DNA of 11,670 nt from Treponema sp. (GTDB taxonomy: Bacteria; Spirochaetota; Spirochaetia; Treponematales; Breznakiellaceae): contig JAITSE010000035.1 in the NCBI GenBank assembly GCA_031288005.1, positions 1-11,670 of the forward strand, read 5' to 3'. Made by a program: the position numbers and the translations under genes. Positions within the stretch are counted from its first letter, which is position 1, and each line of letters starts with the position of its first letter. Below are positions 6,309-11,618 of the stretch, one piece after another. The notes beneath the pieces are model-generated. The model saw nothing but the letters and a program-made list of their open reading frames with translations, ran no database searches and was not told the origin of the DNA.

Positions 6309-8048
6309 ATGGGTATGCTGCCTTTTACGGAAGCAGGAGAGATTGTTCCGCCGGGGGAAATATCCCGGGATTCCAACGGAAATGATGAAGAAAATGCCGA
6401 ACGGACAAACGGGAAGCTGGTAGTGCGCCGTACCAGGCGGACAGTTCCCAGCATGGCAGGAGGCGCGGGGCCGGAAAATGGCTTTACGGGGACCACGGCA
6501 AGCGAGGGTTCCAATGGAGGAAACTCCGAAACGGTCCGCCGGGGTCCCGGCAGGCCCAGGGTTTACCGGAATTACGAGAAAAGTCCGCAGCCAGGCCTTC
6601 CTGTTTCCCAGCCGCCTCACGGAAACGGGAATGGCGCTCAGGGGTTCTATTCGGGAACTCCCGGCGGTGAAGCCGCCGCGCCTCAGACCATGCCGGAAAT
6701 ACCTAAAAATCTGCCCTCCATGCCCGACATTTACGGCAGGCCCGAGCCCCGGCTTGATCAGGATAACAGTAAACTCAGGCTTTCTATCAACGAACTTATC
6801 AGGCTCAATATGATGGACCTGCGGGACTTGGCCGCGAACTACAATATTTCCCACGAAGACATGGTTTCCTTAAAAAAGCAGGAGATCATCTTTTCGATTC
6901 TGAAAGCCCATACGGAACGGGGAGGCATCATCTACGCCTATGGCTCCCTGGAAATACTGCCTGACGGGTACGGATTCCTCAGAAGCCCTCAGAATTCTTA
7001 CCTCCCCGGACCGGACGACATCTACATCAGCCCCAGTCAGATCAGGCTTTTCGCCTTGAAAACGGGCGATACGGTTTACGGCCAGATCCGTAGTCCCAAG
7101 GAGCAGGAGCGGTTTTTCGCCATGCTCAGGGTGGAGACGGTGAATTACGACGATCCCACAGTGGCCCAGAATCGTATCCCCTTTGACAACCTGACCCCTC
7201 TTTATCCAAACCGGAAGTTGAACCTGGAAACCATTACCGAAGGAATAAGCGAGCGCATCATCAACCTTTTCTGTCCAATAGGCAAGGGCCAGCGGGCCCT
7301 GATTGTGGCCCCTCCCCGAACCGGAAAGACCATCATGATGCAGAAGATCGCCAACGCCATCACGAAAAATCACCCTGAAGTGTACCTCATCGTTCTCCTT
7401 ATCGATGAGCGGCCCGAGGAAGTAACCGATATGGAGCGGACCGTCCGGGCGGAGGTGATTTCATCCACCTTTGACGAGCAGGCCGGACGGCACGTGCAAG
7501 TGACCGAAATGGCGCTGGAAAAGGCCAAACGCCTGGTGGAACACAAGAAAGATGTGGTGATCCTCCTGGATTCCATCACCCGCCTTGCCCGGGCCTATAA
7601 TCAGACCGTACCTACGTCGGGAAAGATACTCTCAGGCGGCGTGGACTCCAACGCCCTGCATAAGCCTAAACGGTTCTTCGGCGCGGCCCGGAATATAGAG
7701 GAGGGGGGGAGCCTCACAATTATTTCCACCGCCCTCATAGAGACCGGAAGCCGCATGGACGAAGTTATCTTTGAGGAGTTTAAGGGCACAGGCAACATGG
7801 AAATAGACTTGGACCGGCGCATTTCCGACCGCCGCCTTTTCCCGGCCATTAATATCAAGAAGTCAGGCACCCGGAAAGAAGAGCTTCTCCTCACCGAAGA
7901 GGAACTCCAGAAGATATGGATTCTTAGAAAGGTGATTAATCCCATGGACGACATCGAGATTATCGAGCTTCTTGTTGACAGAATGAAAAAAAGCAAGAAT
8001 AATGAAGCATTCCTCAGATCCATGAATTCTGGCGTGAGCGGAGATTAA
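6309..8048 (+). CDS. rho: transcription termination factor Rho, extended N-terminus
   Basis: Rho is a hexameric RNA-dependent ATPase that ends transcription at untranslated RNA. Residues 155-275 form the N-terminal helical plus cold-shock-like RNA-binding region ([27 protein letters not shown]). The ATPase core has Walker A APPRTGKT (334-341), Walker B VVILLD (416-421), the Q-loop region [20 protein letters not shown] (443-462) and [17 protein letters not shown] (500-516). At 579 residues it is far longer than E. coli Rho (419). The excess is residues 1-154, rich in Gly, Pro, Asn, Arg and Ser and apparently disordered. The start is uncertain: AGGGGAG lies only about 3 nt from the ATG at 6309 but about 9 nt from the in-frame ATG at 6315, which may be the true start. 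rpmE follows. Confidence 0.97.
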   Translation: MGMLPFTEAGEIVPPGEISRDSNGNDEENAERTNGKLVVRRTRRTVPSMAGGAGPENGFTGTTASEGSNGGNSETVRRGPGRPRVYRNYEKSPQPGLPVSQPPHGNGNGAQGFYSGTPGGEAAAPQTMPEIPKNLPSMPDIYGRPEPRLDQDNSKLRLSINELIRLNMMDLRDLAANYNISHEDMVSLKKQEIIFSILKAHTERGGIIYAYGSLEILPDGYGFLRSPQNSYLPGPDDIYISPSQIRLFALKTGDTVYGQIRSPKEQERFFAMLRVETVNYDDPTVAQNRIPFDNLTPLYPNRKLNLETITEGISERIINLFCPIGKGQRALIVAPPRTGKTIMMQKIANAITKNHPEVYLIVLLIDERPEEVTDMERTVRAEVISSTFDEQAGRHVQVTEMALEKAKRLVEHKKDVVILLDSITRLARAYNQTVPTSGKILSGGVDSNALHKPKRFFGAARNIEEGGSLTIISTALIETGSRMDEVIFEEFKGTGNMEIDLDRRISDRRLFPAINIKKSGTRKEELLLTEEELQKIWILRKVINPMDDIEIIELLVDRMKKSKNNEAFLRSMNSGVSGD

Positions 8049-8108
8049 TTGAGGAATGCGGCATTCCTCAGATCTATGAATTCTGGCGTGAGCGGAGATT
8101 AATTGAGG
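8001..8108 (+). repeat. two tandem 54-bp copies spanning the rho stop codon
   Basis: Positions 8001-8054 and 8055-8108 are near-identical copies (differences only near the starts and at one C/T). Copy 1 holds the last codons of rho and its TAA; copy 2 repeats both, in frame but after the stop. The junction creates a palindrome, GAGGAATGC-G-GCATTCCTC (8051-8069). The duplication looks recent. Confidence 0.9.
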
Positions 8109-8140
8109 AATGTGTGCTGTTTGAAGCTGATGACCTTAAA

Positions 8141-8167
8141 CCGGCGTATCCGGCAGCGGCGCGCCGG
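8141..8167 (+). promoter_or_regulatory. GC-rich hairpin upstream of rpmE
   Basis: CCGGCG (8141-8146) pairs with CGCCGG (8162-8167) across a 15-nt loop, about 20 nt before the rpmE ribosome binding site. It has no T-tract, so it is more likely a leader structure than a terminator. A regulatory role is speculative. Confidence 0.3.
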
Positions 8168-8198
8168 ACTTGGACGATGACTTGCATGGAGGATAGAT

Positions 8199-8405
8199 AT
8201 GAGAGATAAGATTCACCCGAAATACGAAACAACGAAGATCACCTGCGCCTGCGGGAATGTTATAGAAACCCGTTCCACGGCCAGGGACATAAAGGTTGAA
8301 ATTTGTTCCGCCTGCCATCCTTTCTTCACGGGCAAGCAGAAATTGGTAGACACCGCCGGACGCATTGAGCGGTTTCGCAAAAAATACAACATCAAAGAAG
8401 CGTAA
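8199..8405 (+). CDS. rpmE: 50S ribosomal protein L31, zinc-binding type
   Basis: L31 bridges the ribosomal subunits near the central protuberance. The 68-residue product starts MRDKIHPKY, as in canonical L31, and keeps all four zinc-ligand cysteines: C16 and C18 in TCACGN, C36 and C39 in [21 protein letters not shown]. It ends in the basic tail [11 protein letters not shown]. It is therefore the C+ (zinc-containing) form, not the zinc-free paralogue. GGAGGA at 8188-8193 gives 5-nt spacing to the ATG. It lies 150 bp after rho, the same pairing seen in other treponemes as I recall. Its 3' end overlaps the convergent methyltransferase by 14 bp, and no clear terminator follows. Confidence 0.96.
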   Translation: MRDKIHPKYETTKITCACGNVIETRSTARDIKVEICSACHPFFTGKQKLVDTAGRIERFRKKYNIKEA

Positions 8406-9411
8406 ATTCACAGCAGACCGGTATTTTTTTCCCCTTAAAATCCTCGTCCCGCAGTTGCTCCGTTATATCCCGCGCCGCCGTTCCGGAGAAAGTCTCTGCT
8501 TCCAGATGGAAACGGCGGGCGCTGGCGCTGAACCAGAGTTTCCCCCCCGGTTTTAGCAGGCCCAGCGCCAGGGTGATAAGTCTCAAGTGATCCCGCCTGA
8601 GGTCAAGGACGCCGTTCATACTCTTGGAATTGGAGAAGGCCGGCGGATCCAAGACGATGAGATCCCAGGCGAGGCGGGCTTTATGGGCTTCGGCCATGAA
8701 GTTGAGAGCGTCTCCCCGGATGAGCCTGAAAGGAGCGGGGCCGCCCCCCTTGCACATATCCCTGGCCTGAATCATCCGGGCCGAAAAGCCGTTGAGAGCA
8801 AAGTTGGCCGCGGCCCATTCCAGATATGTACGGGACATGTCCACGGAATCCACTTCCCGGGCGCCCCCTGCGGCGGCGCACACCGAAAATGACGCGGTAT
8901 AGCAAAAGAGGTTGAGAACCCGTTTTCCCGCGGCCTCCGAGCGGACCAGGCTCCGCAGGAGCCGGCGGTCAGGGAAGAGGCCCGCGTCAAGATAGTCAGA
9001 GAGGTTAACCCTGAAGCGGAGGCCCCCTTCGTTTATGTTCAGGGTGAAGTTCCGGCTCTCCTGCGCCTTTTCGTACTGGGCGCTTCCCTTTTGACGGCTT
9101 CGCTCTTTAAAAAAAATCCGGGCCGCCGGAATTTCCAGGGCTTTGGACGCGGCGGCTTTCATCGCTTCAAGCCAGAGGGCTTCCTCAGCGGCGTCTTTTT
9201 CGTAGGGCCGCTTGTAGAGCGCGCCGGATACGGCGTCTCCGTATATATCCAGGAGCAGGGGAATTTCCGGGATATCCCGGTCATAGAGGCGGAAGGCGCC
9301 GGTTCCGCTCCGGTTCGCCCACTTTTTCAGATGCCGGAAGCGTTTTTTAAGCCGGCAGCGAAGCATTTCCCCTTGAAAGGCGGTTTTTTCTTTACCCTGG
9401 TCTGCCGGCAT
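8392..9411 (-). CDS. RlmK-type class I SAM rRNA methyltransferase
   Basis: The 339-residue product matches the C-terminal (RlmK) half of E. coli RlmKL, which makes m7G2069 in 23S rRNA. Features in order: [20 protein letters not shown] (21-40) and RLYDRDIPE (41-49); [15 protein letters not shown] (101-115); [15 protein letters not shown] (136-150); SAM motif [11 protein letters not shown] (167-176); [11 protein letters not shown] (190-200); catalytic-loop motif DPPAFSNSK (255-263); [13 protein letters not shown] (289-301). The RlmL half (THUMP plus a second methyltransferase) is absent, so the enzyme is a stand-alone domain. The ATG at 9411 has GGAGGG (plus-strand 9417-9422) with 5-nt spacing and lies inside rex, overlapping its last 20 bp. 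The exact target base cannot be proved from sequence; RlmI-like m5C enzymes are relatives, but DPPAFSNSK and the N-terminal pattern favour RlmK. Confidence 0.88.
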   Translation of the reverse strand: MPADQGKEKTAFQGEMLRCRLKKRFRHLKKWANRSGTGAFRLYDRDIPEIPLLLDIYGDAVSGALYKRPYEKDAAEEALWLEAMKAAASKALEIPAARIFFKERSRQKGSAQYEKAQESRNFTLNINEGGLRFRVNLSDYLDAGLFPDRRLLRSLVRSEAAGKRVLNLFCYTASFSVCAAAGGAREVDSVDMSRTYLEWAAANFALNGFSARMIQARDMCKGGGPAPFRLIRGDALNFMAEAHKARLAWDLIVLDPPAFSNSKSMNGVLDLRRDHLRLITLALGLLKPGGKLWFSASARRFHLEAETFSGTAARDITEQLRDEDFKGKKIPVCCEFTLL

Positions 9412-10054
9412 TTGCGCCCTCCGCGCCCAGGGCCTGCATCATAACGCAGAGCATGGCGTAGCCTGAGGAGAGGTCTTCTTCCTGAACGGCCACGGTTTCC
9501 GGGACCTTGAGTTTAAGGCTGGTAAAATTCCAAATTCCTTCCACTCCGGCGCGGATCAGGACCTCCGCCGTCTCCTGGGCCGCAAAAAGGGGAACAGTGA
9601 GAATCGCTATTTTTACGCCGAAGTTGTGGACCTGAATCTCCATGGTGTCCGCGGGAAGCACCTTGACCCCGTGGATGACCGCGCCTATTTTTTCGGGATT
9701 TTTGTCAAAGGCGGCCATGATGTTAAGGCCGTGAAACTGAAACTCCCGGTATCCGAGCAGGGCGGTCCCCAAACTCCCCGCGCCCACAAGCACCGCGTCC
9801 TGGGCCGACTCCCAGCGCAGAAACCTTTCAATGGCCCTTATCAGGGCCGCGACCGGATAGCCTCGCTTTGGCCGCCCCATAATTCCGGTGATTGCCAGGT
9901 CTTTACGCACCTGAATGGACTCCAAGTTCAGCTCCCGGGCGATGACGGTTCCCGATATATATTCATCCCCTTCACGCTGTAGGCGCCGGATTGTATGCAG
10001 GTAGGAAGGTAGCCTGCGTATTGAAGGGGCCGCGCTTATTTTTTGCCTTGTCAC
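9392..10054 (-). CDS. rex: redox-sensing transcriptional repressor Rex
   Basis: Rex represses fermentation and respiration genes and leaves DNA when the NADH/NAD ratio rises. The 220-residue product has the N-terminal winged helix (about 10-75: IRRLPSYLHTIRRLQREGDE; SGTVIARELNLESIQVRKDL; GRPKRGYPV). The NAD(H)-binding Rossmann domain follows, with GAGSLGTALLGY (91-102), acidic D117 in AAFDKNPEKIG and the C-terminal swapped helix ending in MLCVMMQAL. Length is normal (about 210). The start is GTG (plus-strand 10052-10054), with AGGA 6 nt upstream. It precedes and overlaps the RlmK-like gene, so the two are probably cotranscribed. No clear Rex operator (TTGTGA-N6-TCACAA type) is visible at its own promoter. 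Confidence 0.95.
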   Translation of the reverse strand: MTRQKISAAPSIRRLPSYLHTIRRLQREGDEYISGTVIARELNLESIQVRKDLAITGIMGRPKRGYPVAALIRAIERFLRWESAQDAVLVGAGSLGTALLGYREFQFHGLNIMAAFDKNPEKIGAVIHGVKVLPADTMEIQVHNFGVKIAILTVPLFAAQETAEVLIRAGVEGIWNFTSLKLKVPETVAVQEEDLSSGYAMLCVMMQALGAEGANAGRPG

Positions 10055-10070
10055 GATAATTCCTGCCCTT

Positions 10071-10100
10071 ACGATAGGACCAAAATCCCGGAATAGTCAA
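10071..10100 (-). promoter_or_regulatory. promoter for rex
   Basis: Read on the reverse strand, TTGACT (10100-10095) and TATCGT (10076-10071) are separated by 18 bp. Transcription would begin about 10 nt before the GTG start. The -35 box lies only about 13 bp from the first hairpin of the palindrome array. Confidence 0.55.
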
Positions 10101-10112
10101 CTGCGGACCCTT

Positions 10113-10145
10113 GAGAATCTTGAAACCGCAGGTTTCAAGATTCTC
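10113..10145. repeat. perfect 15-bp hairpin with GCA loop
   Basis: Arms 10113-10127 and 10131-10145 are perfectly complementary around a three-base loop. It begins GAGA and ends TCTC, like the larger linker modules at 10292 and 10490, and sits directly before the first GGAGTTTT element. It lies between the array and the rex promoter. Confidence 0.9.
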
Positions 10146-10147
10146 CT

Positions 10148-10202
10148 GGAGTTTTTTGACACCCTTTGCCGCTGTGAACATTTTTACGGGTCAAAAAACT
10201 CC
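10148..10202. repeat. palindromic element A (55 bp)
   Basis: GGAGTTTTTTGAC (10148-10160) pairs with GTCAAAAAACTCC (10190-10202), 13 bp perfect, extended by CC/GG after one bulge. The whole 55 bp is identical to element C at 10559-10613. Confidence 0.92.
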
Positions 10203-10329
10203 CTGCATTGGTCCCCGTAGAATAAATCAGCAATCTTGAGACCTCCGGTCTCAGCTCCGCCTGATTGCAAGACTACAATCAGCGAAGTTCTGAGAACCGT
10301 GGGACCTCCGGTCCCTTAGCGGTTCTCTT
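10203..10329. repeat. linker module 1 with nested hairpins
   Basis: It contains TGAGACC-TCC-GGTCTCA (10237-10253) and the nested stem GAGAACCG (10292-10299) / CGGTTCTC (10320-10327), which encloses GGGACC-TCC-GGTCCC (10301-10315). It aligns with linker module 2, with hairpins swapped or inserted. Confidence 0.85.
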
Positions 10330-10400
10330 GGAGTTTTGCGGATTGGACCAGAGCGGCCCTTGGGGGCCGCTTGAAAACCCCTTGGGGGCCGCAAAACTCC
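10330..10400. repeat. palindromic element B (71 bp)
   Basis: Arms GGAGTTTTGCGG (10330-10341) and CCGCAAAACTCC (10389-10400) match over 12 bp. An internal GCGGCCC/GGGCCGC hairpin occupies the middle, as in the element at 10990. CTTGGGGGCCGC occurs twice inside. Confidence 0.9.
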
Positions 10401-10403
10401 TAA

Positions 10404-10420
10404 GCAAGCCGTAGGCTTGC
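10404..10420. repeat. triloop hairpin
   Basis: GCAAGCC-GTA-GGCTTGC, a 7-bp perfect stem directly after element B. The same sequence forms the inner part of the larger hairpin at 10936-10966. Confidence 0.85.
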
Positions 10421-10558
10421 ACTGGTTCTACGGAAATAAATCCGCAATCAGGCTTCGCCTGATTGCAAGACTACAATCAGAGAGGCTCTGAGACCCGTGA
10501 GACCGCGGTTCTACGAACTGCGGAAACAAGTTTCCGATGGTCTCTTAGCGGGTCTCTT
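10421..10558. repeat. linker module 2 with nested hairpins
   Basis: It holds a 10-bp hairpin with TTC loop (10444-10466). The nested stem GAGACCCG (10490-10497) / CGGGTCTC (10549-10556) encloses GAGACC (10499-10504) / GGTCTC (10539-10544). Inside that are a near-perfect CCGCGGTTC/GAACTGCGG hairpin (10503-10523) and GGAAAC-AA-GTTTCC (10522-10535). Arm bases differ from module 1, but pairing is kept. Confidence 0.85.
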
Positions 10559-10613
10559 GGAGTTTTTTGACACCCTTTGCCGCTGTGAACATTTTTACGG
10601 GTCAAAAAACTCC
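10559..10613. repeat. palindromic element C (55 bp)
   Basis: An exact copy of element A (arms 10559-10571 and 10601-10613), 411 bp further on. Similarity continues into the 3' flank (GCATTG, then CCCCGTAGAATAAATC). Confidence 0.92.
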
Positions 10614-10642
10614 CCGCATTGTTCCCCGTAGAATAAATCCGT

Positions 10643-10695
10643 GGAGTTTTTTGGCTTACAAAAGGTTCACAATCACAAAAGGCTCAAAAAACTCC
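10643..10695. repeat. palindromic element D (53 bp)
   Basis: Arms GGAGTTTTTTG (10643-10653) and CAAAAAACTCC (10685-10695). Its right half (CACAAAAGGCTC before the arm) is shared with the element at 11199. Confidence 0.9.
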
Positions 10696-10704
10696 AAGCA
10701 AACC

Positions 10705-10758
10705 GGCCCCGCCGGTTTGCACGGCCCCGCCGGTTTGCACGGCCCCGCCGGTTTGCAC
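10705..10758 (+). repeat. three tandem 18-bp repeats
   Basis: GGCCCCGCCGGTTTGCAC is repeated exactly three times (10705-10722, 10723-10740, 10741-10758). With the preceding CAAACC the first unit forms a CAAACCGG/CCGGTTTG hairpin. The same unit occurs at 11318-11335 and near 11600. Confidence 0.95.
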
Positions 10759-10800
10759 GAGCCATTGGTGGATATCCACGAGCCATTGGTGGATAAGTGC
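10759..10800 (+). repeat. two 21-bp repeats with a GATATC palindrome
   Basis: Two 21-bp units (10759-10779 and 10780-10800) start GAGCCATTGGTGGATA. The first ends in the perfect 12-bp palindrome GTGGATATCCAC; the second diverges in its last bases. Confidence 0.9.
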
Positions 10801-10802
10801 GG

Positions 10803-10857
10803 GGAGTTTTGCGGAATTAGAAAAGTCCTTTATATCCATCAAAGCCCGCAAAACTCC
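10803..10857. repeat. palindromic element E (55 bp)
   Basis: Arms GGAGTTTTGCGG (10803-10814) and CCGCAAAACTCC (10846-10857), 12 bp. It has the same length and the same first 15 bases as the element at 11518, with a divergent centre. Confidence 0.9.
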
Positions 10858-10860
10858 TAA

Positions 10861-10877
10861 GCAAACCGCAGGTTTGC
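10861..10877. repeat. triloop hairpin
   Basis: GCAAACC-GCA-GGTTTGC, a 7-bp perfect stem. It is followed by GCACGAGCCATCCGTAGAAC, a linker that recurs near 11334. Confidence 0.85.
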
Positions 10878-10903
10878 ACGAGCCATCCGTAGAACTAGTC
10901 CGG

Positions 10904-11059
10904 GGAGTTTTGGGAACCCTGCGGACCGAAGCAAGCCGCTAAGCAAGCCGTAGGCTTGCTTAGCGGTCCGTGCAACCTTCGGTTGCATTGGAGTTTTGCG
11001 AACTTTTGAACAGCGCGGCCCTTGCGGGCCGCAGTGCAGCCGCTGGTTCGCAAAACTCC
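10904..11059. repeat. composite palindromic element F
   Basis: An outer left end GGAGTTTTGGG (10904-10914) has no matching right end. It is followed by a 14-bp perfect hairpin with GTA loop (10936-10966), then TGCAACC-TTC-GGTTGCA (10971-10987). A complete inner 70-bp element has 14-bp arms GGAGTTTTGCGAAC (10990-11003) and GTTCGCAAAACTCC (11046-11059) and an internal GCGGCCC/GGGCCGC hairpin. Confidence 0.9.
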
Positions 11060-11099
11060 ACGCACTTGAGAACCGTGCAACCGCTTGCGCGGTTGCTTT

Positions 11100-11169
11100 G
11101 GAGTTTTTTGCACCCCGTTGTAACTGTGGATATCATAGGAGGCATGGAACCGAAGGTTCCTAAAACTCC
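11100..11169. repeat. palindromic element G (70 bp)
   Basis: GGAGTTTT (11100-11107) and AAAACTCC (11162-11169) are its ends. It resembles elements A and C in its left half and 3' flank, but is 15 bp longer and contains a 15-nt hairpin, GGAACC-GAA-GGTTCC (11146-11160), close to the right end. The arms pair only over 8 bp. Confidence 0.85.
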
Positions 11170-11198
11170 CCGCATTGGTCCCCGGGGAACAAATCCGG

Positions 11199-11253
11199 GG
11201 AGTTTTTTGACTTGCTAAAAAAGCTAACATTCACAAAAGGCTCAAAAAACTCC
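11199..11253. repeat. palindromic element I (55 bp)
   Basis: Arms GGAGTTTTTTGA (11199-11210) and TCAAAAAACTCC (11242-11253), 12 bp. It is related to element D. Confidence 0.9.
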
Positions 11254-11255
11254 AA

Positions 11256-11316
11256 GCAAACCGCTAAGCAAGCCGAAGCAAGCCGAAGCAAGCCTACGGC
11301 TTGCTTAGCGGTTTGC
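11256..11316. repeat. 20-bp perfect stem enclosing direct repeats
   Basis: Positions 11256-11275 and 11297-11316 are perfectly complementary over 20 bp, around a 21-nt loop. The 10-bp word AAGCAAGCCG is repeated (11266, 11276, 11286, the last with one change). The outer part matches the GCAAACC/GGTTTGC hairpin and the inner part the TAAGCAAGCC/GGCTTGCTTA hairpin, so one hairpin appears nested within the other. Confidence 0.9.
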
Positions 11317-11360
11317 ACGGCCCCGCCGGTTTGCACGAGCCATCCGTAGAACAAATCCGG

Positions 11361-11467
11361 GGAGTTTTGGGAACCCTGCGGACCTGCGGTCCGCTTGGAG
11401 TTTTGCGAACTTTTGAACAGCGCGGCCCTTGCGGGCCGCAGTGCAGCCGCAGGGTCCGCAAAACTCC
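11361..11467. repeat. composite palindromic element H (107 bp)
   Basis: Outer arms 11361-11381 and 11447-11467 are complementary over 21 bp with two mismatches. Inside are GCGGACC-TGC-GGTCCGC (11378-11394) and a left end GGAGTTTTGCGAAC (11397-11410) with no matching right end. The 56 bp at 11395-11450 are identical to 10988-11043 in element F. Confidence 0.9.
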
Positions 11468-11471
11468 ATGC

Positions 11472-11503
11472 ACATTTTCCCCGGGGTTTTTCCCCGGGAA
11501 TCA
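11472..11503. repeat. GC-rich hairpin
   Basis: TTCCCCGGGG (about 11477-11486) and CCCCGGGAA (about 11492-11500) pair with one extra C, over a T5 loop. It sits in the linker between elements H and J. Confidence 0.75.
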
Positions 11504-11517
11504 GCCCTTAGGACTAT

Positions 11518-11572
11518 GGAGTTTTGCGGAATCAAAACAGCCCTCCACACCAAAAACAATCCGCAAAACTCC
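11518..11572. repeat. palindromic element J (55 bp)
   Basis: Arms GGAGTTTTGCGGA (11518-11530) and TCCGCAAAACTCC (11560-11572), 13 bp. It is related to element E, and its 3' flank (TAAGCAAACCG) matches that of element E. Confidence 0.92.
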
Positions 11573-11618
11573 TAAGCAAACCGGCTCCGCCGGTTTGCAC
11601 GGCCCCGCCGGTTTGCAC

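Noticed and set aside
6188..6385. 65-aa leader gene overlapping rho
   Set aside because: It has no ribosome binding site, and its second half is only the rho coding sequence in another frame.
9392..10181. Rex operator at the rex promoter
   Set aside because: No TTGTGA-N6-TCACAA-like palindrome is visible between the promoter and the start codon.
10567..10860. Open frame in the array with GPAGLH repeats
   Set aside because: It has no ribosome binding site, runs through palindromes and tandem repeats, and its repetitive residues are just translations of the 18-bp and 21-bp units. The same holds for the reverse frames at 10895-11559.
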